A stretch of 64,000 bases of DNA from contig NZ_AP027043.1 of assembly GCF_027924665.1 (NCBI RefSeq), positions 3,286,001-3,350,000 of the forward strand, in the 5' to 3' direction. This DNA is from Flavobacterium sp. GSB-24. Lineage in GTDB: Bacteria; Bacteroidota; Bacteroidia; Flavobacteriales; Flavobacteriaceae. Below are positions 52,476 through 62,385 of the stretch, one piece after another (the stretch's first letter is position 1; every line of letters starts with the position of its first letter). Position numbers and translations under genes: made by a program. Below the pieces are notes generated by a model. The model was not told where the DNA came from and made no database searches. It worked only from the letters and a program-made list of their open reading frames with translations.

Positions 52476-52571
52476 ATGACGAAGCTTAAAGAAATTGTAC
52501 ATCTCTATAAGGAGCTTGAAAATGATATATCCGTTTCGATCTGCCTTATTTATAAAACTAAAATTAAGTAA
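52476..52571 (+). CDS. Possible 31-residue leader peptide overlapping the susC start
   Basis: A small frame beginning MTKLKEIVHLYKEL and ending in TAA whose last A is the first base of the susC ATG. The one-base overlap would allow translational coupling. There is no family match and no independent evidence of translation. Confidence 0.3.
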   Translation: MTKLKEIVHLYKELENDISVSICLIYKTKIK

Positions 52572-55500
52572 TGAAAAAAAAATTAAATAGCTATATCTGG
52601 TTATGTGTTTTGTTGATTTCCATAGGAGTTAAAGCTCAAGAAACAAAACCCTTGATCCAGTCTAAACTAGAAGGAACAGTAATAGATGCGGTTACAAAAG
52701 ACCCTGTTATTGGTGCTTCGGTTAATATAAAAGGAACTACACACGGAGTTCAAACAGATTTTGACGGAAAGTTTTATTTTCAAACTGGACAAAAATTTCC
52801 TTATACTTTAATAGTAAGTTATTTAGGCTACAAAAAAGCAGAGGTTGTAGTCGATAAAAATGCTGTGGTTATTGAGCTTACTGAAGAACAAAACCAGTTA
52901 TCAGAAGTTGTAGTGACTGCACTTGGTATTTCAAAAGAAAAGAAATCTTTAGGATATACAACTCAAGCACTTAAGAATAAAGATATTGCAGAGACAAAAG
53001 AAACGAACTTTTTAAACAGTCTTAGCGGAAAATTAGCTGGTGTTCGTATTACAAATTCTCAAGGAGATATGGGATCTTCTCGTATTATTATTCGTGGAGA
53101 AACTTCTATCGCAGGAAATAACCAGCCATTATTTGTGGTAGATGGCGTTCCTGTTGATAACTCGCAGTTAGGAAGTGTGGGTGGAGCTACTCGTGACTTT
53201 AAAAATGCAATTGCCGATTTGAATCCAAATGATATTGAAACATTAACAGTATTGAAAGGACCAAATGCTGCGGCTCTTTACGGATCACGTGCTGCGCATG
53301 GTGTGGTTTTGATTACTACTAAATCTGGAAAAAGTCAAAAAGGATTGGGAATTACTTTAAATTCTGGTATTACGATTTCTCAAGTAGCTACACTGCCAAG
53401 TTTTCAAAATACATTCGGACAAGGATCAAACGGAAGATTTAGTTATGTAGATGGTAAAGGAGGCGGTATAAATGATGGTGTTGACGAAAGCTGGGGACCA
53501 AAAATGGACGGACGACTTATTCCTCAATTTTTCTCAAACGGCCAGGCAGTGCCTTTTGTTGCGCATCCTAATAATGTAAAAGACTTCTTTAATACAGGTG
53601 TTACTTACGACAATAGTATTTCTGTTGCCAGATCTGACGAAAAATCAGATTTCCGTTTAGGAGTAAACAATCAAAAACAATTAGGAACGGTACCGAATAG
53701 TGAAGTAAACAAAACAAACTTTACAATCAACACAAATTATCAAATATCTAAAGGAATAAGAGTAGGGGTAACGGGTAATTATATTACAACTAATGCTCCA
53801 GCGCTGCCAGGTGGTCCATCTGGAAACCGTGCTGCTGGTGTAATGCTGCAGTTTCTTTGGTTTGGTCGTCAGGTTGATATTAATCAGTTAGAAAGTAATA
53901 GAGATGTTAACTGGAACAATAGCTATTATAGTAATCCTTATTGGAATGCATATTATAATACAACAAGTCAGCAGCGTAACCGTATAATTGGTGACGTTCA
54001 TTTGGATGCAAAATTGGCTGAAGGACTTAATTTTAAATTCCGTACAGGAGTTGATTATTATAACGACCGTAGAAAATACACCATTAAATATGGTACAAAC
54101 GGAACTCCTTTCGGATCGTATGCAGAAGATGCTTACACTGTAAATGAGCAAAATACAGAAGGTATTTTTACTTATACTAAAAAACTAAATGATGATTTTA
54201 GTTTAGATGCTCTTGCTGGATTCAATATTCGTAATCACAGTGATGCAAATAACTATCAAAAAGCACCTCGTTTGGCAGTACCAGATTTGTATACATTAAC
54301 AAATTCTAGAGACCCTTTAACTTCTTCAAATTATTTGTCAAGATTGAGAGTTTACAGCGCTTATGCATCTGCTCAATTAGGCTATAAAAACTATGCTTAT
54401 ATAAACCTTACAGCTCGTAATGACTGGTCATCTACATTACCAAGCAGTAACCGTTCTTATTTCTATCCTTCTGTTAATGGAAGTTTGATTTTATCTGAAG
54501 CTTTGAAACTGAAAAGTAGTACGCTTGATTTCTTAAAATTACGCGGTGGATGGTCTGAAGTAGGTAACGATGCAGATCCTTACCAATTATCAACAGTTTA
54601 TAATTTCCAAACTGCATTTGATGGAAACCCTATTCAAACTTCTTCACAAAAGAAATTGAATGAGAATTTGAAACCAGAAACAACTCGTTCAACTGAAGTT
54701 GGCTTAGAAGCTTCTTTCTGGAAAAACAGACTGCATTTTGATGTTGCTTATTACAACACGAATAGTTTCGACCAAATTTTGGAAATTAAAACAACTGCAT
54801 CTAGTGGCTACAACTCTCAGTTAATTAATGCTGGTAAAATCAACAATAATGGTATAGAAGTTCAATTGGATGGAAGCCCGATTCAGACGGAAAATTTCAA
54901 ATGGAATATTGGTGCCAATTATTCTAGAAACAGAAGTAAAGTGGAGATTTTGGATTATGCAAAACAGATTCAAAACTATACAATAGGTACATCAGGAGGT
55001 GTTGATGTATTAGCATCTGTAGGACAAGCATATGGAGCACTTTATGGAACTGCTTACCTGCGTGACGCTAGCGGAAATATCGTAGTAGGAGCAAATGGAT
55101 TGCCAAAAGCTGATCCGACTAAGAAAGTTTTAGGACATTATACTCCAGACTATTTAGCTGGTGTTACGAATACATTGACTTATAAAAACCTTGAGTTATC
55201 ATTCCTTGTTGATGCAAGTGTAGGTGGAGAAATTTTCTCAGGAACTAACAGAACTGGTACTTATACAGGAGTATTGGCGCAGACACTTCCAGGTCGTGAT
55301 GCTGCAAATGGAGGTTTAAGCTACTACTTGAATGGTACTACGAAAACTTTAGTAACTGGAACTCCTCCAGCTGGAACGACTGTATATGATGATGGAATGA
55401 TTTTTAACGGAGTATACGATAATGGAACTCCAAATACTCAAGTTATTAGTGCTCAAGAATATTACAAAGCTTCATACAACATTAGCGAGGCTTATATCTA

Positions 55501-55747
55501 CAGCTCAACTTTTGTAAAAATGAGAGAAATAAAATTGTCTTACAATTTAAATAAGGCATTTGCCAAAAGACTGGGGTTAGAAGGAGCAAGTATTACTGCA
55601 GTTGGCCGTAACCTGTTCTTTATCTACAAAGATGCACCAAATATTGATCCAGAAACAGCTTTCAATACTGGAAATGCTCAAGGTTTGGAGAGTTTATCTT
55701 TGCCAACAACCAGAAATTTCAGTCTTAATGTTAATCTTAAATTCTAA
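52571..55747 (+). CDS. SusC/RagA-family TonB-dependent transporter
   Basis: A 1058-residue outer-membrane transporter. A signal peptide (ending about VKAQ), a carboxypeptidase-regulatory-like domain (about 30-115, VIDAVTKDPVIGASVNIKGT), a TonB-box/plug segment (LSEVVVTALGISKEKK, then LFVVDGVPVDNS), and a barrel ending in LNVNLKF. SusC proteins import oligosaccharides with the SusD lid. Given the GH87 gene downstream, alpha-1,3-gluco-oligosaccharides are the likely cargo. First gene of the locus. Confidence 0.95.
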   Translation: MKKKLNSYIWLCVLLISIGVKAQETKPLIQSKLEGTVIDAVTKDPVIGASVNIKGTTHGVQTDFDGKFYFQTGQKFPYTLIVSYLGYKKAEVVVDKNAVVIELTEEQNQLSEVVVTALGISKEKKSLGYTTQALKNKDIAETKETNFLNSLSGKLAGVRITNSQGDMGSSRIIIRGETSIAGNNQPLFVVDGVPVDNSQLGSVGGATRDFKNAIADLNPNDIETLTVLKGPNAAALYGSRAAHGVVLITTKSGKSQKGLGITLNSGITISQVATLPSFQNTFGQGSNGRFSYVDGKGGGINDGVDESWGPKMDGRLIPQFFSNGQAVPFVAHPNNVKDFFNTGVTYDNSISVARSDEKSDFRLGVNNQKQLGTVPNSEVNKTNFTINTNYQISKGIRVGVTGNYITTNAPALPGGPSGNRAAGVMLQFLWFGRQVDINQLESNRDVNWNNSYYSNPYWNAYYNTTSQQRNRIIGDVHLDAKLAEGLNFKFRTGVDYYNDRRKYTIKYGTNGTPFGSYAEDAYTVNEQNTEGIFTYTKKLNDDFSLDALAGFNIRNHSDANNYQKAPRLAVPDLYTLTNSRDPLTSSNYLSRLRVYSAYASAQLGYKNYAYINLTARNDWSSTLPSSNRSYFYPSVNGSLILSEALKLKSSTLDFLKLRGGWSEVGNDADPYQLSTVYNFQTAFDGNPIQTSSQKKLNENLKPETTRSTEVGLEASFWKNRLHFDVAYYNTNSFDQILEIKTTASSGYNSQLINAGKINNNGIEVQLDGSPIQTENFKWNIGANYSRNRSKVEILDYAKQIQNYTIGTSGGVDVLASVGQAYGALYGTAYLRDASGNIVVGANGLPKADPTKKVLGHYTPDYLAGVTNTLTYKNLELSFLVDASVGGEIFSGTNRTGTYTGVLAQTLPGRDAANGGLSYYLNGTTKTLVTGTPPAGTTVYDDGMIFNGVYDNGTPNTQVISAQEYYKASYNISEAYIYSSTFVKMREIKLSYNLNKAFAKRLGLEGASITAVGRNLFFIYKDAPNIDPETAFNTGNAQGLESLSLPTTRNFSLNVNLKF

Positions 55748-55759
55748 AAATACAGAATC

Positions 55760-57184
55760 ATGCTAAAAAAAATAGCCTATATAACTCTATTTGCATTAAC
55801 GTTGACCTCTTGCAGCGATACGTTGGATGATATCAATAAAAATCCAAATGCAACTGAAACACCATTGGCACCTTACCTGTTAACAGGATCGTTAAAACAA
55901 GGGGCTGATTTATACTGGGGTGCAGATAACAATTTTAACTCGTCTCTATTGTTTGTACAGCATTGGGCTAAAATCCAATATACGGAACCAGACAGATATG
56001 ATGTTTCGAACACTTCTTTCACTTCTTTGTGGAATACTGGATATGCAACTTTAATTACGGATTTAAATACAATTATTAATTTCCCAGATGGACAGGCAAA
56101 TCCAAACTATAAAGGAATTGCTTTAACGCTGCGTTCTTGGACATTTTTATTGTTGACAGATGCTTACGGAAGTATTCCTTATAAAGAAGCAGGTCAAAAA
56201 ATAACTCCTGCATATAATACTCAAAAGGAAGTTTATACAGGATTACTTGAAGATTTAAAACAAGCTCAGTCATTATTAAACGCATCAAGCGGTGCTGTAA
56301 CGGGTGATTTGGTTTATAAAGGAGATATTTCAAAATGGAAAAAACTGGTAAATTCATTCCGTCTTCGTATAGCTTTGAGAATTTCAGACAAAGAACCTGA
56401 ATTAGCTAAACAGGCTGCTATTGAAGCAACATCTGATGCTGCTGGTTTACTAAGCAGTAACAATGACACTTTTAAGTTTACTTATATCAGTTCGCCTCAG
56501 CAAAATCCAGCATCAGCTTGGTTTGAAACTCGTGATGATTTCCGTATTTCGAAAACAATGGTCGATCAGTTAAGTGCATTATCAGATCCGCGTTTACCTG
56601 TATATGCTCAGCTTCCGTCAGATGCGAGCGTTGGTAAATATGTTGGCGGCGCTAACGGATTATCAAATAGTGATGCTAATAGTCAAGGTTTTGCTAAAAC
56701 ATCAAAACCAGGTACTTATTTCTTAACATCATCATCACCAGCTGTTATTGCTTCTTATTCAGAAACACTTTTTAATCTTGCCGAAGCTGCAGCCCGCGGT
56801 TTCATTGCGGGAGATGCAGAGCAGTTCTATAAAAATGCAATTACAGCATCATTAAATCAATTTGGTATTACAGATGCAGCAGTTATTTCTACTTATCTTA
56901 ATCAAGCTTCAGTAAAATACGATGCAACAAACTATGCCAAATCTATAGGAACTCAAAAATGGATTGCTTTTTACGGACAAGGTCTTGATGCTTTTACAGA
57001 GTGGAGAAGACTTGATTATCCTGTATTGAAAGCAGGTCCTGCGACAGTTTTAGACGGGCAAATACCTTCTCGTTTCTTCTATCCAGGTACAGAACAATCA
57101 TTGAATGGAGTTAGCTACCAAGCGGCAATAACTGCTCAAGGAAAAGATTTGTTAACTACAAAATTATGGTTTGATGCCAAATAA
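55760..57184 (+). CDS. SusD/RagB-family surface glycan-binding lipoprotein
   Basis: A 474-residue lipoprotein (lipobox TLTSC, Cys18) of the SusD-like type, with the tetratricopeptide-like helical scaffold and the family opening DDINKNPNATETPLAPYLLTG. It caps the SusC barrel and binds the glycan at the cell surface. It follows susC by 12 nt and is terminated 46 nt after its stop. Confidence 0.93.
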   Translation: MLKKIAYITLFALTLTSCSDTLDDINKNPNATETPLAPYLLTGSLKQGADLYWGADNNFNSSLLFVQHWAKIQYTEPDRYDVSNTSFTSLWNTGYATLITDLNTIINFPDGQANPNYKGIALTLRSWTFLLLTDAYGSIPYKEAGQKITPAYNTQKEVYTGLLEDLKQAQSLLNASSGAVTGDLVYKGDISKWKKLVNSFRLRIALRISDKEPELAKQAAIEATSDAAGLLSSNNDTFKFTYISSPQQNPASAWFETRDDFRISKTMVDQLSALSDPRLPVYAQLPSDASVGKYVGGANGLSNSDANSQGFAKTSKPGTYFLTSSSPAVIASYSETLFNLAEAAARGFIAGDAEQFYKNAITASLNQFGITDAAVISTYLNQASVKYDATNYAKSIGTQKWIAFYGQGLDAFTEWRRLDYPVLKAGPATVLDGQIPSRFFYPGTEQSLNGVSYQAAITAQGKDLLTTKLWFDAK

Positions 57185-57229
57185 AACTAGATTCTGAAAA
57201 GAATACTTTTAAGTAGCATTCAAAAATAT

Positions 57230-57268
57230 AAACCCTTCAAAGTCATTTGATTTTGAAGGGTTTCTTTT
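57230..57268 (+). terminator. Terminator after susD
   Basis: AAACCCTTCAAA (57230-57241) pairs with TTTGAAGGGTTT (57252-57263), loop GTCATTTGAT, followed by a T-rich stretch. Expression of the downstream lipoprotein and hydrolase may be lower than susCD. Confidence 0.8.
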
Positions 57269-57377
57269 TATATTCCATTTTATGCTCTACAATTTCTTAT
57301 AGCAAATAACCATGAATACAGGTATTGTTTCTAGAATGTACCAGTAGTAAATTTGTTATTAATCAAAAAAATATACA

Positions 57378-57971
57378 ATGATGAATAGCAATAGTCTTTT
57401 AATAACGAAGTCAGCATTAAAAAATAAAACAGCAAGTTTATTTAAAAAACTTTTTTATGTATCAGTTTTTGCGGTACTATTATCTGCTTGTTCAAGTGAT
57501 GATGGCGGATCTGATAAAACGGCATCCGATTATTATTTTAGAGCAACTCTGGATGGTCGAAAAATAGATTTTTACACTGTAAACTTTCAGGGAGGCGGTA
57601 ACGATGATCGTTTCGAGCAAATCGTAATAGGAGGATTTGAAGCGCCCCATCCTACGAAAGTTGGGGAACAGCTGCCACCTTCACTAGATTTTGAAATATG
57701 GAAATTAGGAGGTAACATTACTGCTGGTACTTATTCAACACCAGTTGATGAAGGAATGGTTGCACGATATGCAATTCAAACTCCAAACGGAACTATACTT
57801 TACAACACACGAACTGCTGATGATATTTTTACTGTAAAAATTGAATCTGTAAGTAAAAGCGGAATTAAAGGTACATTTTCTGGAAAGGTTAGAAACATGG
57901 AATCAGGTGCAGTAATAAATATTACAGATGGTAGTTTTAATCTTCCGTATATGGATATTGTCAATCCATAA
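57378..57971 (+). CDS. Surface lipoprotein of the polysaccharide locus
   Basis: A 197-residue lipoprotein with a long, basic N-terminal region and lipobox LLSAC (Cys38), then SSDDGGSD, a Gly/Asp spacer like those exporting lipoproteins to the surface in Bacteroidota. The rest is beta-rich. No enzyme motif. By position it is a SusE/SusF-like glycan-binding protein, although the fold is not recognised. A 193-nt gap with a terminator separates it from susD. Confidence 0.75.
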   Translation: MMNSNSLLITKSALKNKTASLFKKLFYVSVFAVLLSACSSDDGGSDKTASDYYFRATLDGRKIDFYTVNFQGGGNDDRFEQIVIGGFEAPHPTKVGEQLPPSLDFEIWKLGGNITAGTYSTPVDEGMVARYAIQTPNGTILYNTRTADDIFTVKIESVSKSGIKGTFSGKVRNMESGAVINITDGSFNLPYMDIVNP

Positions 57972-58010
57972 TAATATACAATAAAAGTATTTGTATCACT
58001 TTAAAATAAT

Positions 58011-58052
58011 AATCACTTCTGCATTTTTTTGTATTTGCAGAAGTGATTTTTT
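58011..58052 (+). terminator. Terminator after the lipoprotein gene
   Basis: AATCACTTCTGCA (58011-58023) pairs with TGCAGAAGTGATT (58036-58048), followed by T residues. Confidence 0.85.
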
Positions 58053-58270
58053 TATGTATGCAAAACAAAATGTCCTTATTGTATCTATACTTATTCTTGA
58101 TTCTTTTTTATTTCTTAAAAATGTATCGTATTGGTTTTTAGTGTTTTGTGATGAAGAAATCGTTGTGTGAATCTTGATTTTTAACACATCTTTTCTTTAA
58201 TTTATTTTTTAGGTCTAGTTTCGTTATATCCTTATTTTAGGAAACCTTACTAATTAAAAAACCGAAAATT

Positions 58271-61222
58271 ATGAGAAAACAATTACCTGCTATTTTTTTA
58301 GAAAAGGGCAAATGCTGTCCTATTATAATGTGGATCTTTTTCATCCTCTTGAACTCAAACTTATATGCGCAGCGTGGATATTATGATGCGCCGTATAAAA
58401 GATATGAAGCAAACTTAGGACAATTGTCTAACGGCAGTACAACTACTTCAAAATCATACAATCAAGCCGATCTTCAATCAGAATCTTCAGACCAGCAATG
58501 TGTAAACATGTCTGCGACTAATGCAACTGTGCAATGGACGTTAACAGAAGCTGCTGATGGACTCGTACTTCGATACAGTGTTCCCGACGGACAAACGGCT
58601 ACTCTGGGCGTATATAATGGAAATACAAAAATTACAACACTGACTTTGACTTCAACCTGGTCTTGGGAATATTTATGGAGCAATGGAAATCCGAATAATA
58701 ACGGAATTACCAACCAAAACCCAAGGATGCGATTTGATGAAGTTCGTTATAAACTTCCTAGCAAAATACCTGCTTCTGGAACATTAAAACTAGTTAGAGA
58801 AACAGGTAATCTGCATTTGGATTTTGCTGAGATGGAACCAATTCCAACTGCCGTAACAGCTCCAGCTGGTTCGGTAACTTATACTGGAAGCGGAAGCGAT
58901 CTTCAAACTTTTATTGATGCAAACGGCGGTAAAAAGATATTTATTCCAAGTGGTGTTTACAGCGTTAATCGAGAATTGTATTTTGGTGTTGCCAGTACTT
59001 CTTTAATAGGAGCAGGAATGTGGTATACTCAAATTAATTTTACCAACACTAGCAGTTTAAATGGTGGATTGCGCGCTAATGCAAGTAATATTTCATTTAG
59101 TGATCTTTATTTAACAACAAATTCAGCTTCCAGAAGTAATTCTTATAAAGCTATAAATGGTGTTTTTACAGCTGGTTCTACAATAAAAAACATCTGGGCA
59201 GAACATTTTGAATGTGGTGCCTGGATTGCACAATACAATACTGGCGGTCCTGCAATAGCAGATGGCTTTACACTATCGCATTGTCGTTTTAGAAACAATT
59301 ATGCCGATGGAATTAATCTTTGCAAAGGAACCGCAAATGCAATTGTGGAGCACTGCAGTTTTAGAAATAATGGAGATGATGATCAGGCAATTTGGTCTGC
59401 AAATGGGCAGGAATGTATCAATAATACATTTAGATACAACACCTCAGAAAACTGCTGGCGTGCCACTGGTTTAGCTATTTATGGAGGAAAAAATAACAAA
59501 GCCTATAATTTAATTATAAAAGACAATCTGGAAGCAGGTATTCGAGTAAGTAATAATTTTGATGGAGCGCCATTTAACAACGACGGCATGCATGAAATAC
59601 ATGATATTACAATAACAGCCTGCGGAACTTTTAATGACACTTACAACAATCCTGTAGCGGCTGTAGATATTTTTAGTGCCAGTAATGCGGGAACTCAGGT
59701 TAAGAATGTCCAGTTTTACAATATTGATATTCTTGATTCTAGAAATGATGCTATTTCTATAAGTAAAAGGTCTGGTGACGGTATTTATAATCTTTCGTTT
59801 AAAGACATAACCATCAACGGAACAGGCAAAGAATTCCCAAATAATAATGTACTTAATAGAAATTGGGGCAGAGGTTATTTTGTTCTTATTGCAGGTTCTC
59901 CTAGTGGAAACGGAACTTATTGCAACATGAATTATTCTAACAGAGGCGGAAATGCCACAGCTAATGAGGAAATCAGCGCTATTGGTACATTTTCTTGGAC
60001 ACAGAGCTCTAATTGTTCCACTACATCAGTTCCAGTAACAGGAGTAACCGTTTCGCCTGCAGCAGTAACTCTAGGCGCTGGAGCGACGCAGCAATTAACA
60101 CCGACTGTTTCTCCAGCAAATGCTACAAACAAAACGGTAACGTATAGTTCTAATAATACGGGTGTAGCAACCGTAAATTCTGCTGGTTTAATCACTGCCG
60201 TTGCATCGGGATCAGCAACAATAACGGTGACTACACAAGATGGAGCTAAAACGGCAGCTGTAGCAGTTACGGTAAATTCATCTAATGTAGCTGTAACAAG
60301 TGTGAGTCTTAATCCAACATCAGCAACACTTGCGGTAGGATCTACGCAGCAATTGACATCGACTGTTTTACCATCAAATGCAACCAATAAATCAGTTAGC
60401 TATGCTTCCAATAATACAGGTGTAGCAACCGTAAATAATTCAGGTTTAGTGACTGCAGTTTCAAACGGAACAGCAACAATCACAGTAACAACTGCAGATG
60501 GAAATAAAACAAGTACAGCTGTAATTTCGGTTAATACGCCGACAGGAAATTATTTTACGATTAAAAATAAGTGGACAAATAATTATTTATATGATGCAGG
60601 AGCAAATGTGGGATATGGTGCAACAGTAGCAAATAATAATTACAAATGGGAAAAAGTCGCTATTGACGCAACGTATTTCATACTAAAAAATGTGGGAACT
60701 GGAGATATCATGCATATTGAAAATCTGACAGGAGCTGTACAATGTACTGCTGGATCGACTTCTTGGTGGAGTGCGCAATGGTCAAGCGAAAATGTTGATG
60801 GAACTTGGGTAAGAATTAAAAATAGATGGCAGACAGGCAGCATGATTCATATAGAAAACCTAAATGGTTCTGCTCAATATGCGGGAGCTCAAAATAATTG
60901 GGAAAGCGCACAATGGCAGTTTCAAACAACTTCAACTGCAAAAAAAGCCAGCGTAAATGAACCAGAAGTAATGGCTGAGAATAATTTGATTAGCATTTAC
61001 CCAAACCCAGCTACTAATAATGAATTTAATATTGTGCTGCCAGAATTAAAAACAGGCGATGTGGCAACATTAACAATTACTGATATCACTGGAAGAGAAG
61101 TCCTGATCAAAAAGGTTAATACTTCTTCTGCTAAAATCAATCATAATTTGGGATCAGGAATTTATATTGTTAACATCAATTCAGATGCGTTTAATGTTTC
61201 TAAAAAACTTATTGTAAAATGA
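58271..61222 (+). CDS. Secreted GH87-type alpha-1,3-glucanase with T9SS sorting domain
   Basis: A 983-residue secreted enzyme. Signal peptide (to about LYAQ, 34), an N-terminal beta-sandwich CBM-like domain about 36-195, then a right-handed beta-helix about 200-580. Asp346, Asp369 and Asp370 (YADGIN and NNGDDD) show the 23- and 1-residue spacing of the catalytic Asp triad of GH87 alpha-1,3-glucanases. Two Big_2 Ig-like domains (about 588-672 and 674-757), a trefoil-like domain (about 760-895), and a C-terminal type A sorting domain (YPNPATNN to LIVK) for type IX secretion. It would degrade fungal alpha-1,3-glucan or mutan for SusCD uptake. Confidence 0.88.
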   Translation: MRKQLPAIFLEKGKCCPIIMWIFFILLNSNLYAQRGYYDAPYKRYEANLGQLSNGSTTTSKSYNQADLQSESSDQQCVNMSATNATVQWTLTEAADGLVLRYSVPDGQTATLGVYNGNTKITTLTLTSTWSWEYLWSNGNPNNNGITNQNPRMRFDEVRYKLPSKIPASGTLKLVRETGNLHLDFAEMEPIPTAVTAPAGSVTYTGSGSDLQTFIDANGGKKIFIPSGVYSVNRELYFGVASTSLIGAGMWYTQINFTNTSSLNGGLRANASNISFSDLYLTTNSASRSNSYKAINGVFTAGSTIKNIWAEHFECGAWIAQYNTGGPAIADGFTLSHCRFRNNYADGINLCKGTANAIVEHCSFRNNGDDDQAIWSANGQECINNTFRYNTSENCWRATGLAIYGGKNNKAYNLIIKDNLEAGIRVSNNFDGAPFNNDGMHEIHDITITACGTFNDTYNNPVAAVDIFSASNAGTQVKNVQFYNIDILDSRNDAISISKRSGDGIYNLSFKDITINGTGKEFPNNNVLNRNWGRGYFVLIAGSPSGNGTYCNMNYSNRGGNATANEEISAIGTFSWTQSSNCSTTSVPVTGVTVSPAAVTLGAGATQQLTPTVSPANATNKTVTYSSNNTGVATVNSAGLITAVASGSATITVTTQDGAKTAAVAVTVNSSNVAVTSVSLNPTSATLAVGSTQQLTSTVLPSNATNKSVSYASNNTGVATVNNSGLVTAVSNGTATITVTTADGNKTSTAVISVNTPTGNYFTIKNKWTNNYLYDAGANVGYGATVANNNYKWEKVAIDATYFILKNVGTGDIMHIENLTGAVQCTAGSTSWWSAQWSSENVDGTWVRIKNRWQTGSMIHIENLNGSAQYAGAQNNWESAQWQFQTTSTAKKASVNEPEVMAENNLISIYPNPATNNEFNIVLPELKTGDVATLTITDITGREVLIKKVNTSSAKINHNLGSGIYIVNINSDAFNVSKKLIVK
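60034..60540 (+). repeat. Tandem Ig-like (Big_2) domain repeat within the glucanase gene
   Basis: Two units of about 255 nt share TAATAC(G/A)GGTGTAGCAACC at 60154 and 60412, a period of 258 nt. They encode consecutive bacterial Ig-like domains and are likely a recent duplication. Confidence 0.8.
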
Positions 61223-61256
61223 TTTAAAGATAATTTTACGAAATACTAATTTTAGC

Positions 61257-61280
61257 AAAACAACCTTCGGGTTGTTTTTT
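61257..61280 (+). terminator. UUCG-loop terminator of the polysaccharide locus
   Basis: AAAACAACC (61257-61265), tetraloop TTCG, GGTTGTTTT (61270-61278), then T residues, 34 nt after the glucanase stop. Confidence 0.9.
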
Positions 61281-61450
61281 TGTTTTTTGATGATTCAAGT
61301 CAAATATTTGTTTTCAATACTGTTTTTATATTTAACAATATCGATACTAATTTGCGAAATATAGTAAGTGAGAAAACAAATAAAGTGCCTATTTGTTTGA
61401 TTTTTAAGGCTTAATTTGTTTAGTATAATTGTTGTTCTCTGTTTTGGCAT

Positions 61451-61464
61451 AATTGTATACAATT
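61451..61464. promoter_or_regulatory. Palindrome AATTGTATACAATT, operator candidate
   Basis: A perfect 14-bp palindrome 69 nt before the first hydrolase gene. Likely a dimeric repressor site, with the regulator probably outside the window. Confidence 0.5.
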
Positions 61465-61532
61465 AAAAAAAACTGTCATCCAAACAGTTATCAATTTCAG
61501 ATTATGCTATTACTAATTAAACAATTAATCTT

Positions 61533-62303
61533 ATGACAAAATCTAAATCCATTATTCTCATACACGGGAATTTTGTAAACGACACAAGCTGGGCAAGGTG
61601 GAAAGAACGTTATGAAGAAAAAGGCTATAAGGTTTATACGCCAGCCAATCCGGGTCACGAAGGAAATCCTTCTGATTTAAGAAAACAGGTTCATCCCGAT
61701 CTTGTTCAAACAGGTTTTGTAGATGTAGTTGACAACATTGTAAGACTTGTGGACAGCCTGCCTGAAAAGCCATTAATAATTGGGCATTCGATGGCAGGAA
61801 TGGCAGCTATGAAATTACTGGAACTCGGCAAGGCAGACGCCGCAGTTAGTATTGACGGAGCTCCTCCAAAGAATGTTTTTCCTCCCTTTAAAACATTAAA
61901 ATCGGTATTGCCGGCTTTTGGTTTTTTTTCGTCTTCAAAATATTTTATGGGCAGCCGCGACTGGTACGACAAATGTTTTTTCAACACATTGCCCGAAAGA
62001 GAAAGGGCAGCTGCTTTTGACAGCATTGCAGTTCCCGAAAGTTATAAAGTAAGCCGTGAACTTGTTTTGAACTCTTTCTCTAATATTGATTTTAGCAAAG
62101 CTCATAATCCTATTTTGTTTATTGGAGGGGGAAGCGACAATATCTTTCCTGCATCTCTTACAACAACGCTGGCAAAAAAATATAAAGACAAAAACAGCAG
62201 AGTTAATTTGAAGATTTTTCCAGGTAAAAGCCACTTTATATGCGGAGAACCTGGATGGGAAACAGTAGCTGATTATATTATCGAGTGGTACGAAAACTTA
62301 TAA
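61533..62303 (+). CDS. Alpha/beta hydrolase
   Basis: A 256-residue alpha/beta-hydrolase: oxyanion segment LIHGNFVND, nucleophile elbow GHSMAG with Ser86, acid in GGGSDNIFP, catalytic His in GKSHF. Similar proteins include esterases and lactonases; the substrate is unknown. Likely first gene of a run of hydrolases in the same direction, with an 82-nt gap to the next. Confidence 0.87.
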   Translation: MTKSKSIILIHGNFVNDTSWARWKERYEEKGYKVYTPANPGHEGNPSDLRKQVHPDLVQTGFVDVVDNIVRLVDSLPEKPLIIGHSMAGMAAMKLLELGKADAAVSIDGAPPKNVFPPFKTLKSVLPAFGFFSSSKYFMGSRDWYDKCFFNTLPERERAAAFDSIAVPESYKVSRELVLNSFSNIDFSKAHNPILFIGGGSDNIFPASLTTTLAKKYKDKNSRVNLKIFPGKSHFICGEPGWETVADYIIEWYENL

Positions 62304-62385
62304 ATGCTTTTGACAAAAGCTTAAAATTTATGATCAGAAATAGAATTCATTTTAAAATTATAATAACTATTAAAAAGAAACTAAT

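Larger units (their letters stand above)
61223..61532. other. Intergenic region between the polysaccharide locus and the hydrolase operon
   Basis: No gene in 310 bases. It contains the UUCG terminator and the AATTGTATACAATT palindrome at 61451-61464. Confidence 0.6.

Noticed and set aside
59932..60387. 151-codon antisense frame within the glucanase gene
   Set aside because: It is the complement of the Thr/Ala/Val-rich Ig-like repeats. The sense frame carries clear domains.
60034..60540. Repeat considered as CRISPR or mobile element
   Set aside because: The two units are protein-domain repeats of about 255 nt, not short spaced repeats.
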